From: Aphanomyces cochlioides
Taxonomy: Eukaryota > Oomycota > Saprolegniomycetes > Saprolegniales > Verrucalvaceae
DNA: 64,000 bases
Assembly (NCBI GenBank): GCA_019828595.1
Contig: JAHQRK010000006.1
Span: 1,178,001 to 1,242,000, forward strand
Reading direction: 5' to 3'
Shown here: piece by piece, positions 32,594-43,252 of the stretch
Layout: every line of letters begins with the position of its first letter
Position numbering within the stretch: the first letter of the stretch is position 1
The notes under the pieces: model-generated
Database searches by the model: none
Seen by the model: only the letters and a program-made list of their open reading frames with translations
What the model was told of the DNA's origin: nothing
Made by a program: the position numbers and the translations under genes

Positions 32594-34540
32594 TGAAGTG
32601 GAGCGTCCTGTTGCTTGCAATGCTTGGCACCGCCTCTGCCGAAGCCCCATGGTATTCCTGCCAACTCTACACCACAGCGAGTGCAGCAGCGGGTGGATCA
32701 AACGTCGACTCGCCAGCTGCAGAATGCGCCGATGCAAGATGCCATTGTGCTATCCAAACGTCTGCAGCGACGCGAGACAAATCTCCGTCTTCCTCAAGCG
32801 CTTGCGTGCAAATGCGACGCAACCTGGCGCGACGGCCAAAGCTCTATGGGTCCTCCAAGGTGGTCCAGGCGCTGCGTCGCAAAACAGTAAGTACGTATTG
32901 CTGACCATCGGGAGTGACTCGTCGGGTCGTAGTGGAGCGAAACATGCTGCAAGCGTACAAAGCCGCGAATGGCACCATGAGCGTCTACACGATGGACCAT
33001 CGAGGCACTGGACGAAGCACGATCCTCGACTGCGGCACAAAATTTCCTTTCGGCAAAGATTTGGCCGATTGCTTGGCGTCATTGAACCAAACCTACGGTG
33101 AGTTGGAAAGCTCCATGAAGGACAGTGTTGATGTTTTACAATGCAGGCGAGAGTACACCCGCGGCGTTTTCAGTCACGAGTGCAGCGATGGACATGAAGT
33201 CGTTTGTTGAGAGCTCCATCTTTGCCAACACCGATGTCTTTGTCTACGGTGTGAGCTACGGCACATACTTGGTCGAACGCCTCATGCACTTGGCACCATG
33301 ACAAATGAAAGGCTACATCCTCGATAGCATTCAATCCGAGCAATTCTACACGACGAAGAGCGCGCCGTACTTCTCCAACTGGGACAAAGACGTCGCTGGC
33401 GTTGGGACATGAGCTGGACGCACCAAGCAAGCTAACGTCTGGATGTAGTGGACCAGTTCTTGGCGATGTGCGACCGAGACACGTTTTGCGCGGGGAAAAT
33501 TGGCCCCAACTCCAAGCAAACATTGAAAGCAGTCTACGAAACCATCGACAACTCCAACACGAGCAATTGCTCCCAAATTCTCCACACGGCAGCCAAGAAA
33601 GGCAGATTTGAGATGCCGTCAGGGGTCGTGAGCCAAAAACTCTACGACTGGTTCACGTCGCGCACCAAGCGTGTGTTCGTGCCAGCGTACATCTACCGCC
33701 TCAAACGCTGCAACAAGGAAGACCAAATGTGGATTCGTGCTTTGGAGCTACCGAATGCGCTCGAAATTCCCCAGGATGCCACCGCCATCGGGCCATACCT
33801 CAACGGCACGGGCGACTCGGATGTCGTGTACAACAACATTGTCTTCAATGAACTTTGGGAGCAGCCCTCCGTGACTGCCCAGCAGCTTTACCAAGACAGT
33901 GTTGACGCCCTCATCAGCATTTGAAATGCTCCAGGATCCAACGTGACCATCTTGAGATATTGCGTCTTTGTTGGCAACAACGACCCCGTCTGTGCTGGAC
34001 TCCCCAAGTACAACGTGAGTTTCGTCTACCCCCGAGATCAATATTGGAACAAAACAGCGGCGATTCCCGATGGCGCAAGCGTGCTCATGTCATCTGGAGT
34101 GCTAGATCCCGCCACGCCGCCGAAATATGCGAATGACGAGTTTATCACCATGCCTGGATCTCAAAAGCTCCTCGTAACATTCCCCGTGGCGAATCATGGA
34201 GTTCTGCGCAACACTCCATTTGAGAGCGACTCCAGAGTTGTGTCATGAACATTCTTGCCTCCTACTTGGTTTCAAGTGGGGACGTCAGTGCAGTCAACAC
34301 CAACTGCATCCCTCTCGTGGAAAGACTCGACTTTTCCGTCTGGAATACCGATCTATCCGATCAATTGTTTGGATCCAAGTCCCCGTACAAGAACACTGAC
34401 GTGGAGGCGCAGGTTGCTGCCGCCAGTGCTGAAGCCAAGAGCATGTCCTTGACTGAGATGCTGCTGGTGTCGGGATTTTTGGCCGTCGCAGTGGCCATCA
34501 TTGTCGTCACAGTTGCAACTGCGATTTCTTGTGCATTTTC
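32594..34540 (+). pseudogene. S33 alpha/beta hydrolase pseudogene (copy 3)
   Basis: Signal peptide, Gly-Gly-Pro-Gly, Met-Asp-His-Arg-Gly-Thr-Gly, Gly-Val-Ser-Tyr-Gly, Ala-Asn-His-Gly and C-terminal transmembrane segment are all still readable. Lesions: a one-base deletion near 32733 in exon 1; TGA at 33299-33301 just after the nucleophile region; loss of the third intron's GT donor (CT at about 33412, where copy 2 has GT); TGA at 33922-33924; and a frame change near 34245. The first two introns keep GT/AG ends. With five separate lesions it cannot make the full enzyme. Length and order otherwise match copy 2. Confidence 0.88.
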
Positions 34541-35793
34541 TTTCGCCTCTACTCGGCGATGGGTTGGTAATTTGCCTGACCTGAATGCTCTGTTGTGTGG
34601 ATTTTGGGTCGAGATGACTTTTGCAGCTCAACACAGACATCTCAAGTGGTGTCGTGCATTTTCCAACCTCACTGGTTGCATTGTGCGATGGCCACTTGGG
34701 GAAATGTCGTTTCTACCCGACGTGAGATCCAATTTCATGAGCTTCAGTATGAAAAAGATCCAAGATGCTCGAAGAAGTCAAGAGCATCGTGAACCGCAAA
34801 GTCGGTTGTGGTTGAATAAATCGATAGGTATTCGAGTTTGAGTGGTCAGACAAAGCGGCATGCAAACACGCAGTATCAATTCTTTCCCTTGCCTCGCATG
34901 CATGGTTGCGCCAGTCCACGCAAGGAACAGCGCGACCAGCGCACGTTGTCGTTGGGAAGAAGACTATTGCATGTCGCCTTGGCAATGCGCAATATATTTT
35001 GTTTCATGTCGTGACTAGGATAGACATTATAGGTCTGCTGCATTGCAGCATGCACAGAAATCTGACTTGGAGTATACACTCGATGCTCTTGACTTGAAAA
35101 CTTCGCCACCGACCCAGTCTCAGCCCAAGAAACGACATGCTAGTACGCTTAGGACGAACACAAATCGATCGAAATGGCCAGCTTTCAGTTAGGATGAAAG
35201 AAAATGCATCAAGACTTCGGATTGCTTCTTTCTCTCGCAGTCCTCGTCGATTCCAGTTGAACAGACTGAGCTGTTGCACAATTGTACTGTTGACAGGTTA
35301 TGCGAGATCAAAGTGAGCCTTTCATTGAAGTAGACAGGCTCCAACCGAGTTGCATTTACGTGCTTGCGGCCATCTCGGAAAGTCTTTATTGCATTTAACG
35401 CAGCCAGGAGCTGCAGCAATGGAAGTTCCAATGGCATCAGGATTTCAATGTTCGAGCAAACCAGCATGCTCTACCTGCATGTAGTCAAAACATGGTCGAA
35501 TTCAAGAATGGACATTCGGCCGCGGTGGATATGTCCCTCTTCGGTAGTTCGACAAAGTGACTTGAGTAGCTCCAACTCCCATTTGTGGGCCTCCAAGCAT
35601 GACGACAGAGTTGTCTGATAGGATATGGATTAAAATTCTGCGTTGAGGGACGCTGGACTATTCTTCCACAACAACCACAGAATTGTTCAAGATGATGTAA
35701 AGCATCCTGGAGAAAAATCTCACAGCAGTCATCATGAGGTGACAGTCGGCAGGTTCAAGTATGTACTAGGATGTTCATTTTCGAATTCGCAAG
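34541..35793. other. Spacer between two protease copies
   Basis: About 1.25 kb after the copy-3 transmembrane exon. Short frames on both strands, none recognisable. The promoter of the copy-4 gene is expected just before 35794; nothing distinctive is seen. Confidence 0.35.
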
Positions 35794-36143
35794 ATGAAGT
35801 GGAGTGTGTTGTTGTTCTCGCTGCTTGGAGTCGCTGCCATTGAAATCTCATGGTATCCTTGTAAACTCAAGACGACAACGGATCAACCCGACGGTCGCAA
35901 AGACTTTGACGCCGAATGCGCGGATGTCAAGATGCCATTGTGCCACGACAAGATCTGCACCGACGACGCCAAGGAAATATCCGTCTTTCTCAAGCGCATA
36001 CCAGCCACACAACCTGGTGTGAAGCCCAAGGCGTTGTGGATGTTGAATGGAGGTCATGGCTCGTCGTCCAAATCCAGTAAGACCCTTCAGGCTATCAGAC
36101 TTGACGTTGGTTTGGAGTGGAAGAGGTTATGCTCGAAGCGTTC
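35794..36143 (+). pseudogene. S33 hydrolase copy 4, 5' part, cut by a retrotransposon
   Basis: Exon 1 (35794 to about 36076) encodes a signal peptide, the Cys-containing N-terminal region and Gly-Gly-His-Gly in place of the usual Gly-Gly-Pro-Gly. A short intron (GTAAGA...GGAG) precedes exon 2, which is interrupted after Leu-Glu-Ala-Phe by the LTR at 36144. The last five bases, CGTTC, are the target duplication; the second copy is at 50372-50376 on the opposite strand, where the gene continues. Confidence 0.88.
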
Positions 36144-36406
36144 TGTAACCGTGCCATCACCGGCAGGTATATAAGATGAGGGCGCGGTCTGCGCATTGAC
36201 CTGGTGCCCTACAGTAGCGGTTCCCCGCGCTCTGCTGTGTGAACGACTGGCCTTGGGAGGCCACAGAAGTTGAAGCTCCTAGTGAGGCTGTGCGATAGCC
36301 AACGAGAAACAAGACAGGAATGAGACTTAGGTTGCTTTAACTTTCATTCACTCTTACACTTCAGTCGCAGTTCACACGCGCCTGATATCCTCTGCGCCCG
36401 GTTACA
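36144..36406 (+). repeat. 5' LTR, 263 bp
   Basis: Begins TG and ends CA, preceded by the target duplication CGTTC. Contains TATATAAG near 36167 as likely TATA region. It matches the 3' LTR (42801-42986) and its displaced tail. Confidence 0.88.
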
Positions 36407-36408
36407 CC

Positions 36409-36426
36409 TGGTAGCACTCTAGTTCG
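36409..36426 (+). other. tRNA primer-binding site
   Basis: TGGTAGCACTCTAGTTCG starts two bases after the LTR. The TGGTAGC start is complementary to a tRNA ending GCTACCA, compatible with initiator Met tRNA. The same string occurs on the minus strand near 52840-52866 in another LTR fragment. Confidence 0.7.
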
Positions 36427-36557
36427 TCCAGGACCATCGACGCTGCGCCCGCGACGTCGATAATCGACGTTTCCCACTTCTCACCCGAACAGCAAGCTAC
36501 TCTGACCGAGCTGCTTCACTTGATCCCCGAGAACATCGTTCGGGGATTGTTCAGTGG

Positions 36558-37567
36558 GTGAATCCTCAAGACCAGATTATGGTCATTGAGAGCTTCCGCC
36601 TGCATGGCGAAGCAACCGCGCAGTCAGCGGCCCATGCCGCTGCGCAACGCACTCAAGAAGAGGCGGCGTTGCTCTACGAAGCAGACCTGTTGAAGGCCAC
36701 GGCAAAGATCGCCAGCCTTGAAGAGTCCAACATGGACCTGGCTAGCCAAGCCAGACGATCCGAAAACCCCTCACCGGGAATTGACGACATCTTCATCGAC
36801 TCCGGAGTGTCGCGTGACCGACCTCTGAAGCTCGAAGTGTCAAAATATGGCAGGGCCGCGGACGAGCACCTGTTCCGCTGGGTTTCCGAAGTGAAACTCG
36901 CCCTTCGCGCCCAGCTCGTAACGAACGAGACACTGCGCGTTGCTTTCGCGCTATCCAACTTGCAAGGACGAACCCGAGATTGGGCCTACAACCTTCACAT
37001 GTTGGACGACGAGGCCTTCCCAACGTTCGAATCCTTGATTGAACAACTCAAGGCGCAGTACGTTCACTCAAACGTCGAAATGCGCTATCGCGCAAAGTTC
37101 AACCAAGTCAAGCAAGGCAAGGGGACTATTCAGGAGTTTGTGAACGAACTTCGTTCCATCCTCGGGTCCTTCGAGAACTCCTACAAGATCGACGAGATCG
37201 GTCGAGTCTCGGTCTTTATGTACGGCCTGAATCAAGGCCCAGCTCGTGACGAGCTTTCCGTTTGCAACGTCAAAAGTTCAATGAGGCAACCAGCATCGCG
37301 CTGAACACAGAACATTCGCGCGGCTTAGCGCGCTCTTCCGGCGGATCCCCCGATGTCTCAGCGGACATGGAGATTTCGCGAATGGAAGCGGCCTCTGGTG
37401 AAGAGCGCCGCTGTTTCAATTGTGGCCAGACTGGTCATTTCGCAAGAAAATGCCCTCAGCCTTCACAGGCGAGGAAGAACCCGAATTACCCCCCACACCG
37501 CTCGCGCGGTGGCGCCTATCGTGGGCGTGGCTACGGCCATCGCCAGGGGGAAGAGAACTCCCAGTAG
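36558..37567 (+). pseudogene. Gypsy gag with zinc knuckle, frameshifted
   Basis: The first frame (36558-37304) encodes a Gag capsid-type region (retrotransposon gag domain with Trp-x6-Leu helices and a coiled N-terminus). Near 37257 one base is missing and the protein continues in another frame to 37567, with the CCHC zinc knuckle Cys-Phe-Asn-Cys-Gly-Gln-Thr-Gly-His-Phe-Ala-Arg-Lys-Cys and an Arg/Gly-rich tail that binds RNA. It would package the element's RNA. Confidence 0.85.
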
Positions 37568-37573
37568 GCGCGG

Positions 37574-40500
37574 GGCGACCTACTGGGACAACTCTAGGCT
37601 CTGATGAAGAGCGTTCCGGCATACCGCTTGTTCGTCAGAACCTAGCCTCTGACACATTACTGTGTCAACTGGGACAGCATACTACGATGCTGCATGTAGA
37701 AATGCCCGTGGAGGGCTTCAACCGAAAGCTCCGAGTCTTAATCGACTGTGGAGCGTCGACGAATTTTGCACGTTGACAGACGCTCGAAGAGAATGCGAGC
37801 CTCTATGCCGAGGTCGACAGCGGCACGTCTCTGACTGAGACTGTGCGCGTCAAGTTGGGTGATGGGTCGGTAGTGACCGCACCCAAGAGATCAGTGCGCC
37901 TGTTAACACAGGTTGGCACGTTCAGTAGTCTGGAAGACTACTTCGTTATATACCTAGATGAGCGCTGGGACCTCATCCTATGCATGGGCTGGTTTGAGAA
38001 ACACCAGCCCTGCATAAACTGGCGGGCCAAGACCATCCATGAGGTCGGCCCCGACTTTCTCAAAAGCCATATGGGCATGGAGAGTAATGAGCCCATCCCC
38101 TCGCCAGCTGGCGATGAGCAGTTAGCTACGCTGCGTCAGCTCCCGGCTACGGGAAAGTCGACACGCCAGGCGGTCCTATGTCTTCCAAGGAAGATGTCGG
38201 CCGTCAGGCCTTCAACTACACTTGGGCAAACACCCGACGGACTGGGTTGCCTGTGTACAAGAGTAATGCCCAACGGACCGGGCTTAAAGTCTCCTTCGCG
38301 AGTGCACCGACGGACCGAGTGCACGGAGACGTGATTGTTGAAGAGGATGCGTTGGAGCGCAGTCCTATGCCGACGCTGCCCGTGTCTGGGCGCGTCTTTG
38401 TTGAAGATGTCATTTTGTCGCATTGCGACTTGACTGAGCTGCCGAAGACAGCTGAAGAAATATGCAAGCTCGAAGAGATGAGCTTTACCGAGTTTAGAAG
38501 TGCTCTGCGCTCCCAGCGCATCACCAGTATCGCAGTGATACAGAGTGTCGATGAGATTGACCTCTATACGATGTCTGCGGAGGATCCGGACGTAGCTGGC
38601 GAGACACCGCCAGCACACTCTCGCGTCTGGGATAGGCTGCGAACGAGCCCGTTTTACCCCCTCGTGAAGGAATACGAGGATATCTTCCTGGAGGAAGTTC
38701 CCGCGAGACTGCCCAAGGACAAGGGCGTGCGTCATGAGATTGACCTGACGCCAGAGACAAAGTGGTGTGTCACTCGACAGTGGCCACTACCACGTGAGCA
38801 AGTCGAGTTCATCGACTCATTCTTCGCCGCACGCAAGAAGGCGGGGCACGTACGGGAGAGTACGTCGCCACACTCGAGTCCGACCTTCTGCGTCAAGAAG
38901 CCTAGCGGCTCTTGGCGAATCGTTCATGCTTATAACAAGCTGAACGCAGCCACCATCCCGGCGCAAACGCCGATTCCCAGGAAAGATGTCATCATTGACA
39001 GCATGGGTGGCTCGACGATCTTTTCAACGATCGATCTGCGCGACGGATTCTATCTAATCCTCATGCGCGCATGTGACGTTCCCAAGACAGCTGTCTCGAC
39101 GCCATCGGGCATGCTGTGGGAGTGGCTGGTGATGCCACAAGGGCTCGCTAATGCCCCAGCGACCTTCAACCGAATGGTCACGCAAAAGTTGCGCCCGTTG
39201 CGCGACTTTGCGCCGTCGTACTTCGACGACATATACATGCACAGCCGTGCAGACAAGAATCGCACCGACGTGCAAGTCCATTTTGGACACCTGCGGCAGG
39301 TCTTTCAGACGCTGCGAGACGCAGGATTGTATGCCAACTTATAGAAGTGTATGTTCGGCGTTGAAGAATTACCCGTACTCGGGGAGTACGTTGGTATCAA
39401 TGGATGTCGGCCAGACCCGGCCAAAGTCACCACGATCACAACTTGGCCTGTCCCGGCCACTGTGACAGAGCTCCGCAGCTGGCTTGGTCTTGCGACCTAC
39501 CTACACAAGTTTCCAAAGAGCTTTGCCGACATCGCAACGCCGCTGACGCGGCAACTAATGAAGGATGTCCAGTGGGACTGGACACAAGAATGTCAAGAGG
39601 CTTTTGACGGCATCAAAGCCAGCCTCACGCAAGCGCCGATCCTGGCGTTGCCTGACTTCAATCGACCATTCTCGGTCGTCTGTGATGCATCTGTGCGAGC
39701 AATAGGTTGCTGCCTCATGCAAAAGGATGACGAGGGTCGTGACCGACCCGTCTCCTATCAGTCACGGCAGCTGCGCGCTGCTGAGCGCAACTATCCGGTC
39801 CATGACCTAGAATTACTGGCGATGAAATATGCCTTCGTCAAATTCCGTATCTACCTTCTCGGCTCGAAGCCGTTTACGGTATACACGGATCACGCGTCCT
39901 TGCGGACTGCTGTGAACTCGCCGCATATCTCTGACCGGATGGCCAGATGACTCGCGTTTTTCGCGGAATACAACATGACTGTTGAGTATAAACCAGGTCG
40001 TACCAACGTCATTGCAGACGCGCTGTCGCGCCGTCCAGCGGAGGTGGAACCTCCCTGCCTGTCTGCCCTATCCGAAGTCCGTTCGGACTTGTTTGATCGC
40101 ATTCGAGGAGCATACAGCCTCGATCCTGCCCTTCGCCGGACGATTAATGCCATTACCGCTGGCAAATCGCTTTCCACCAAGGTAGTCCAGATCGGACGTT
40201 TCACTTTCCACGACGATTTGTTGTGGTATTCAGTCACTCCGGGGGACGCCCCACGAGTGGCTGTGCCGTGCGACCCGACTCTCCGTGCGGAGATCATCCG
40301 CGAATTTCACGACACCCCGAGCGGCGGCCATTTTGGCCGCGAGAAGACATATCTGTCCGTCGCCCGTTCATTTTGGTGGCCTCGCCTGTATAAGGCGGCG
40401 GCACGTTTTGTCGCATCGTGTGACGTATGTCAGGCCGTCAAGGCCGCCCCACACTCACAGGCTCCGCTACAGAGCCTCGACGTCCCACTGGAACTGTGGG

Positions 40501-42086
40501 AGTCCGTCAGCATGGACTTCATTTTTGGCTTGCCCAGTGACAAGTCGGGCAATACGGGTATCTTCACCCTTGTCGATCGCGCAACCAAGTACCTGATCGC
40601 GCTGCCTGTTAAGGCATCCGTCATGGCGGAGCAGTCAGCTCGCCTTTTCTTTGACAACGTCTATTGTCATTTTGGACTCCCGTCCAGTATCGTCTTGGAT
40701 CGAGACCCTCGGTTTACGTCCCATTTTTGGCGAGCGCTGTTCGCGCTCTGCGGGACGACGTTAAACATGTCCAGCTCGGACCATCCAGAGTCTGATGGTC
40801 AGACCGAACGCGCGAATCGCGTTCTCGAAGACATCCTTCGAAGCTATGCCTTGTCTAGGCCGAAAACATGGAGTTCCATGTTGCCAATAGCGTGTTTTGC
40901 ATACAACACGTCTGTTCATGCGTCAACAGGCTTTACGCCCTTCTACGCGGTGCATTTGAAGCACCCGCGGCTTCCCACAGACGTGAACCGTCCTGTTTTA
41001 AGTGTGGGAGGAATCTCCGATGACGTTCCGCGGCGAACAGCCGCTTCTGTCGAACATTTCGCGTCGTCGCGCGAATCATTGTTACTGCGCCTACGCGAGA
41101 ATATCGCCAGTGCTCAAGCGAAACAGGCCCGTCAAACCAACAAACACAACCGATGAAATACAAATGTGTATTTGGATAACGACCTAGTCTACGTGCATCG
41201 GTCGGTCGTGAAAGGACCTAGCGACCCTTCGAAGCTTCGCTGCCCTTGGTTGGGGCCATTCCCTATTCGTAACGTTATTAGTCAAGTGGACTACGAGCTC
41301 GAACTGCCCGATGACTGGGACATCCATCCCGTCATCTACACGGGCAAGCTCAAGAGACACATACCTCAGGATGCGGTTACCCCTTCTTCAGTTCCTCAAA
41401 CGGAACGTAGTCCTGTTGGATCTTCGAGTAGAGCGCTTGAAGATGCGCGTCCACACGATCTCTCTCCTTCGCGAGACGCTCAACAAGTAGCTCGAGCTCC
41501 GAGCTCTTCTTGTAAAAACATTCGCGGTGACCATCCATCGTGCGGGCCCAGTTCTTCAAGCCCTCGGCGGTCGCCGCGTGTTGCTCGCAGAGCTTCGACA
41601 TCTTCTCGAAGCGCGACTGCAAGTCGCGACGCTTCTCGCGCTCAGCCTGGGGCTCATCTTGAAGGTCCTGAAGCCGACCTTCAAACTCCTGTTCGGAGTG
41701 ACCAAGTTGGCGGGTCAGCTCCGCAACTTCATCACGCAGCTGGTACAGATGTTCGTCCAGCGCATATCGCGGGCGGTCCCGACTCGGACTACGCCCCGCC
41801 TCTCGGCGCGAACGTTTCGCCTCAGGCTCGGTCGAGCGAGAGCGAGAACGAGGGGCGCGATGACGGCGCGCGGATTGTCGCGCAGCGCTGGGACCAGCAC
41901 GGCCGCGAGTATCGCCTCCTGGCGCAAAATTCGGAGGCGGCTCCTACGAACACATGGGTGAGAGAAGCGGACCTTGGTCCAGACTCACATAGACTACTCT
42001 CAGCTTTTGGTACGCGACAGCGATCGCTCCGACGGTCTCGGCAGCGAGGCGTACTTTCAAGCCATGGCGCTCACGCGCAAAATTAA
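37574..42086 (+). pseudogene. Gypsy pol polyprotein, multiple stops and frameshifts
   Basis: Order: aspartic protease (Ile-Asp-Cys-Gly-Ala-Ser near 37741), reverse transcriptase with Tyr-Phe-Asp-Asp (about 39218), RNase H (Val-Cys-Asp-Ala-Ser, Tyr-Thr-Asp-His), integrase zinc finger (His...His...Cys-x2-Cys near 40300-40440) and catalytic core (Met-Asp-Phe, Asp-Arg-Asp-Pro-Arg, and Glu after Ser-Asp-Gly-Gln-Thr), then a chromodomain-like end near 41900 (Gln-Arg-Trp...Thr-Trp-Val). Stops at 37774, 39342, 39948 and 41154 and frame changes near 37570 and 38200 inactivate it. Confidence 0.88.
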
Positions 42087-42777
42087 CAACACGCTCTTGG
42101 AACTTAGCGTAGTTGTGGGGCCACGTCGTGGTGTCGAGCGAAATACGCGCCAGCATTCGGTTGGCCCAGATGGCCACGTAATCAAATTTAGTTTCGTCCC
42201 GCAAGGGAGAAACAGGAACAAACGCGCGCATACCACCAAAGCGGCGCTGGTCTTGTGGGATCGAAGGCCATTAGGCCATATCGACGATGACGGGGTTGCA
42301 TGTTTCCCACAAAGTCACTGCGAAGGCAACCCCCGCCGCAAAATCACTTTTTGAATCGCCGCGCAGGCGAGAAGGCAATTGCGCCAACAAATCTCGAAAC
42401 TTGCCCGGATCGGGCGTGCCACTGCGAGAGGCTGTAAAGCCTGGCATTTGATCAAAGGTCAGATCGCACCCTGTGTCGGATGCCTGACACCGCGCGTGGA
42501 CACCACCGCCAAGTCGAGTTTGGCCCTCACGGATCCAAAGGCTCTCAAGGTATTTGGCGCGCCCCTGCGCCGGCGCTGCGCTTTGCTCGCGACTGCCCAG
42601 ATCGGGCGAGGGTGGCGTGTACTCGTACATCCTCCCACACTTAGGGCGAAAGCCCGTAAGCTTTGCAGAGATACCTCCCTCACTGGGGGCAATCCATTCA
42701 CAGTCCCGTCTGAACTGGGACTGGTGTGTTCCAACTATCACATTGGCTCTCGCTGAGCCAATCAGGAACATTTTCAA
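41377..42777 (-). pseudogene. Antisense coding region in the 3' part of the Gypsy element
   Basis: On the minus strand, one frame runs from 42777 to 41944 interrupted only by TAA at 42271-42273. After a change of frame a second stretch runs to TAA at 41377. The first part (about 275 codons) is globular with no recognised domain. The second is Arg/Ser-rich, then a long heptad-like coiled coil (Leu/Glu/Lys/Arg-rich, ending Phe-Glu-Glu-Leu-Lys-Lys-Gly). It starts 24 bases inside the 3' LTR boundary. Codon use looks coding. It overlaps the chromodomain-like + strand frame between 41377 and 42086. Antisense frames between integrase and 3' LTR are known in some plant Gypsy lineages; function here is unknown. 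Confidence 0.55.
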
Positions 42778-42800
42778 AATGTACGCCGACGAAGTGGTCG

Positions 42801-42986
42801 ATTAACCGTGCCATGACCGGCAGGTACATAAGATGAGGGCGCGGTCTGCGCATTGACCTGGTGCCCTGCAGTAGCGGTTCCCCGCGCTCTGCTGTGTGAA
42901 CGACTGGCCTTGGGAGGCCACAGATGTTGAAGCTCCCAGTGAGGCTGTGCGATAGCCAACGAGAAACAAGACAGGAATGAGACTTA
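42801..42986 (+). repeat. 3' LTR, 5' part, cut by a DNA transposon at TA
   Basis: Aligned with 36144-36329 of the 5' LTR, with several substitutions (for example AT instead of the terminal TG). At TA (42985-42986) the LTR stops and transposon sequence begins. The missing 3' part is at 50377-50455 in reverse orientation. Confidence 0.85.
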
Positions 42987-43252
42987 TTGTGGTTTGCGAC
43001 ATATTTGGCTATTCCGGGTCTAAATCTCCCCATTTACGTAGCTGTAACGACAGATTAAGGGTCCTGTAACACAGATTAACACAACGACGAGGGATTGTAT
43101 CGACAGACTTAGACAGCCGTACTCAAGACAAACGGCCGACTTACATAACTCTGTCAATTTTGCAGCTATCAAAGCGGCATTCTGGAGGAATTGCTATAAA
43201 TCTGCTAGGTCGACGATCATAAAAATAGAGAAACGGGCATAGTCGTTTCATC

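Larger units (their letters stand above)
36144..42986 (+). mobile_element. Ty3/Gypsy LTR retrotransposon (inactive)
   Basis: About 6.84 kb to the point where a DNA transposon interrupts its 3' LTR; the last 79 bases of that LTR are now at 50377-50455 inverted. Order: LTR, tRNA-primed binding site, gag with zinc knuckle, protease, reverse transcriptase, RNase H, integrase, chromodomain-like end. That order marks Ty3/Gypsy. Frameshifts in gag and early pol and at least four nonsense codons show it is dead. The two LTRs differ by several substitutions, so it is not very recent. A long antisense coding region lies between integrase and the 3' LTR. Confidence 0.92.
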
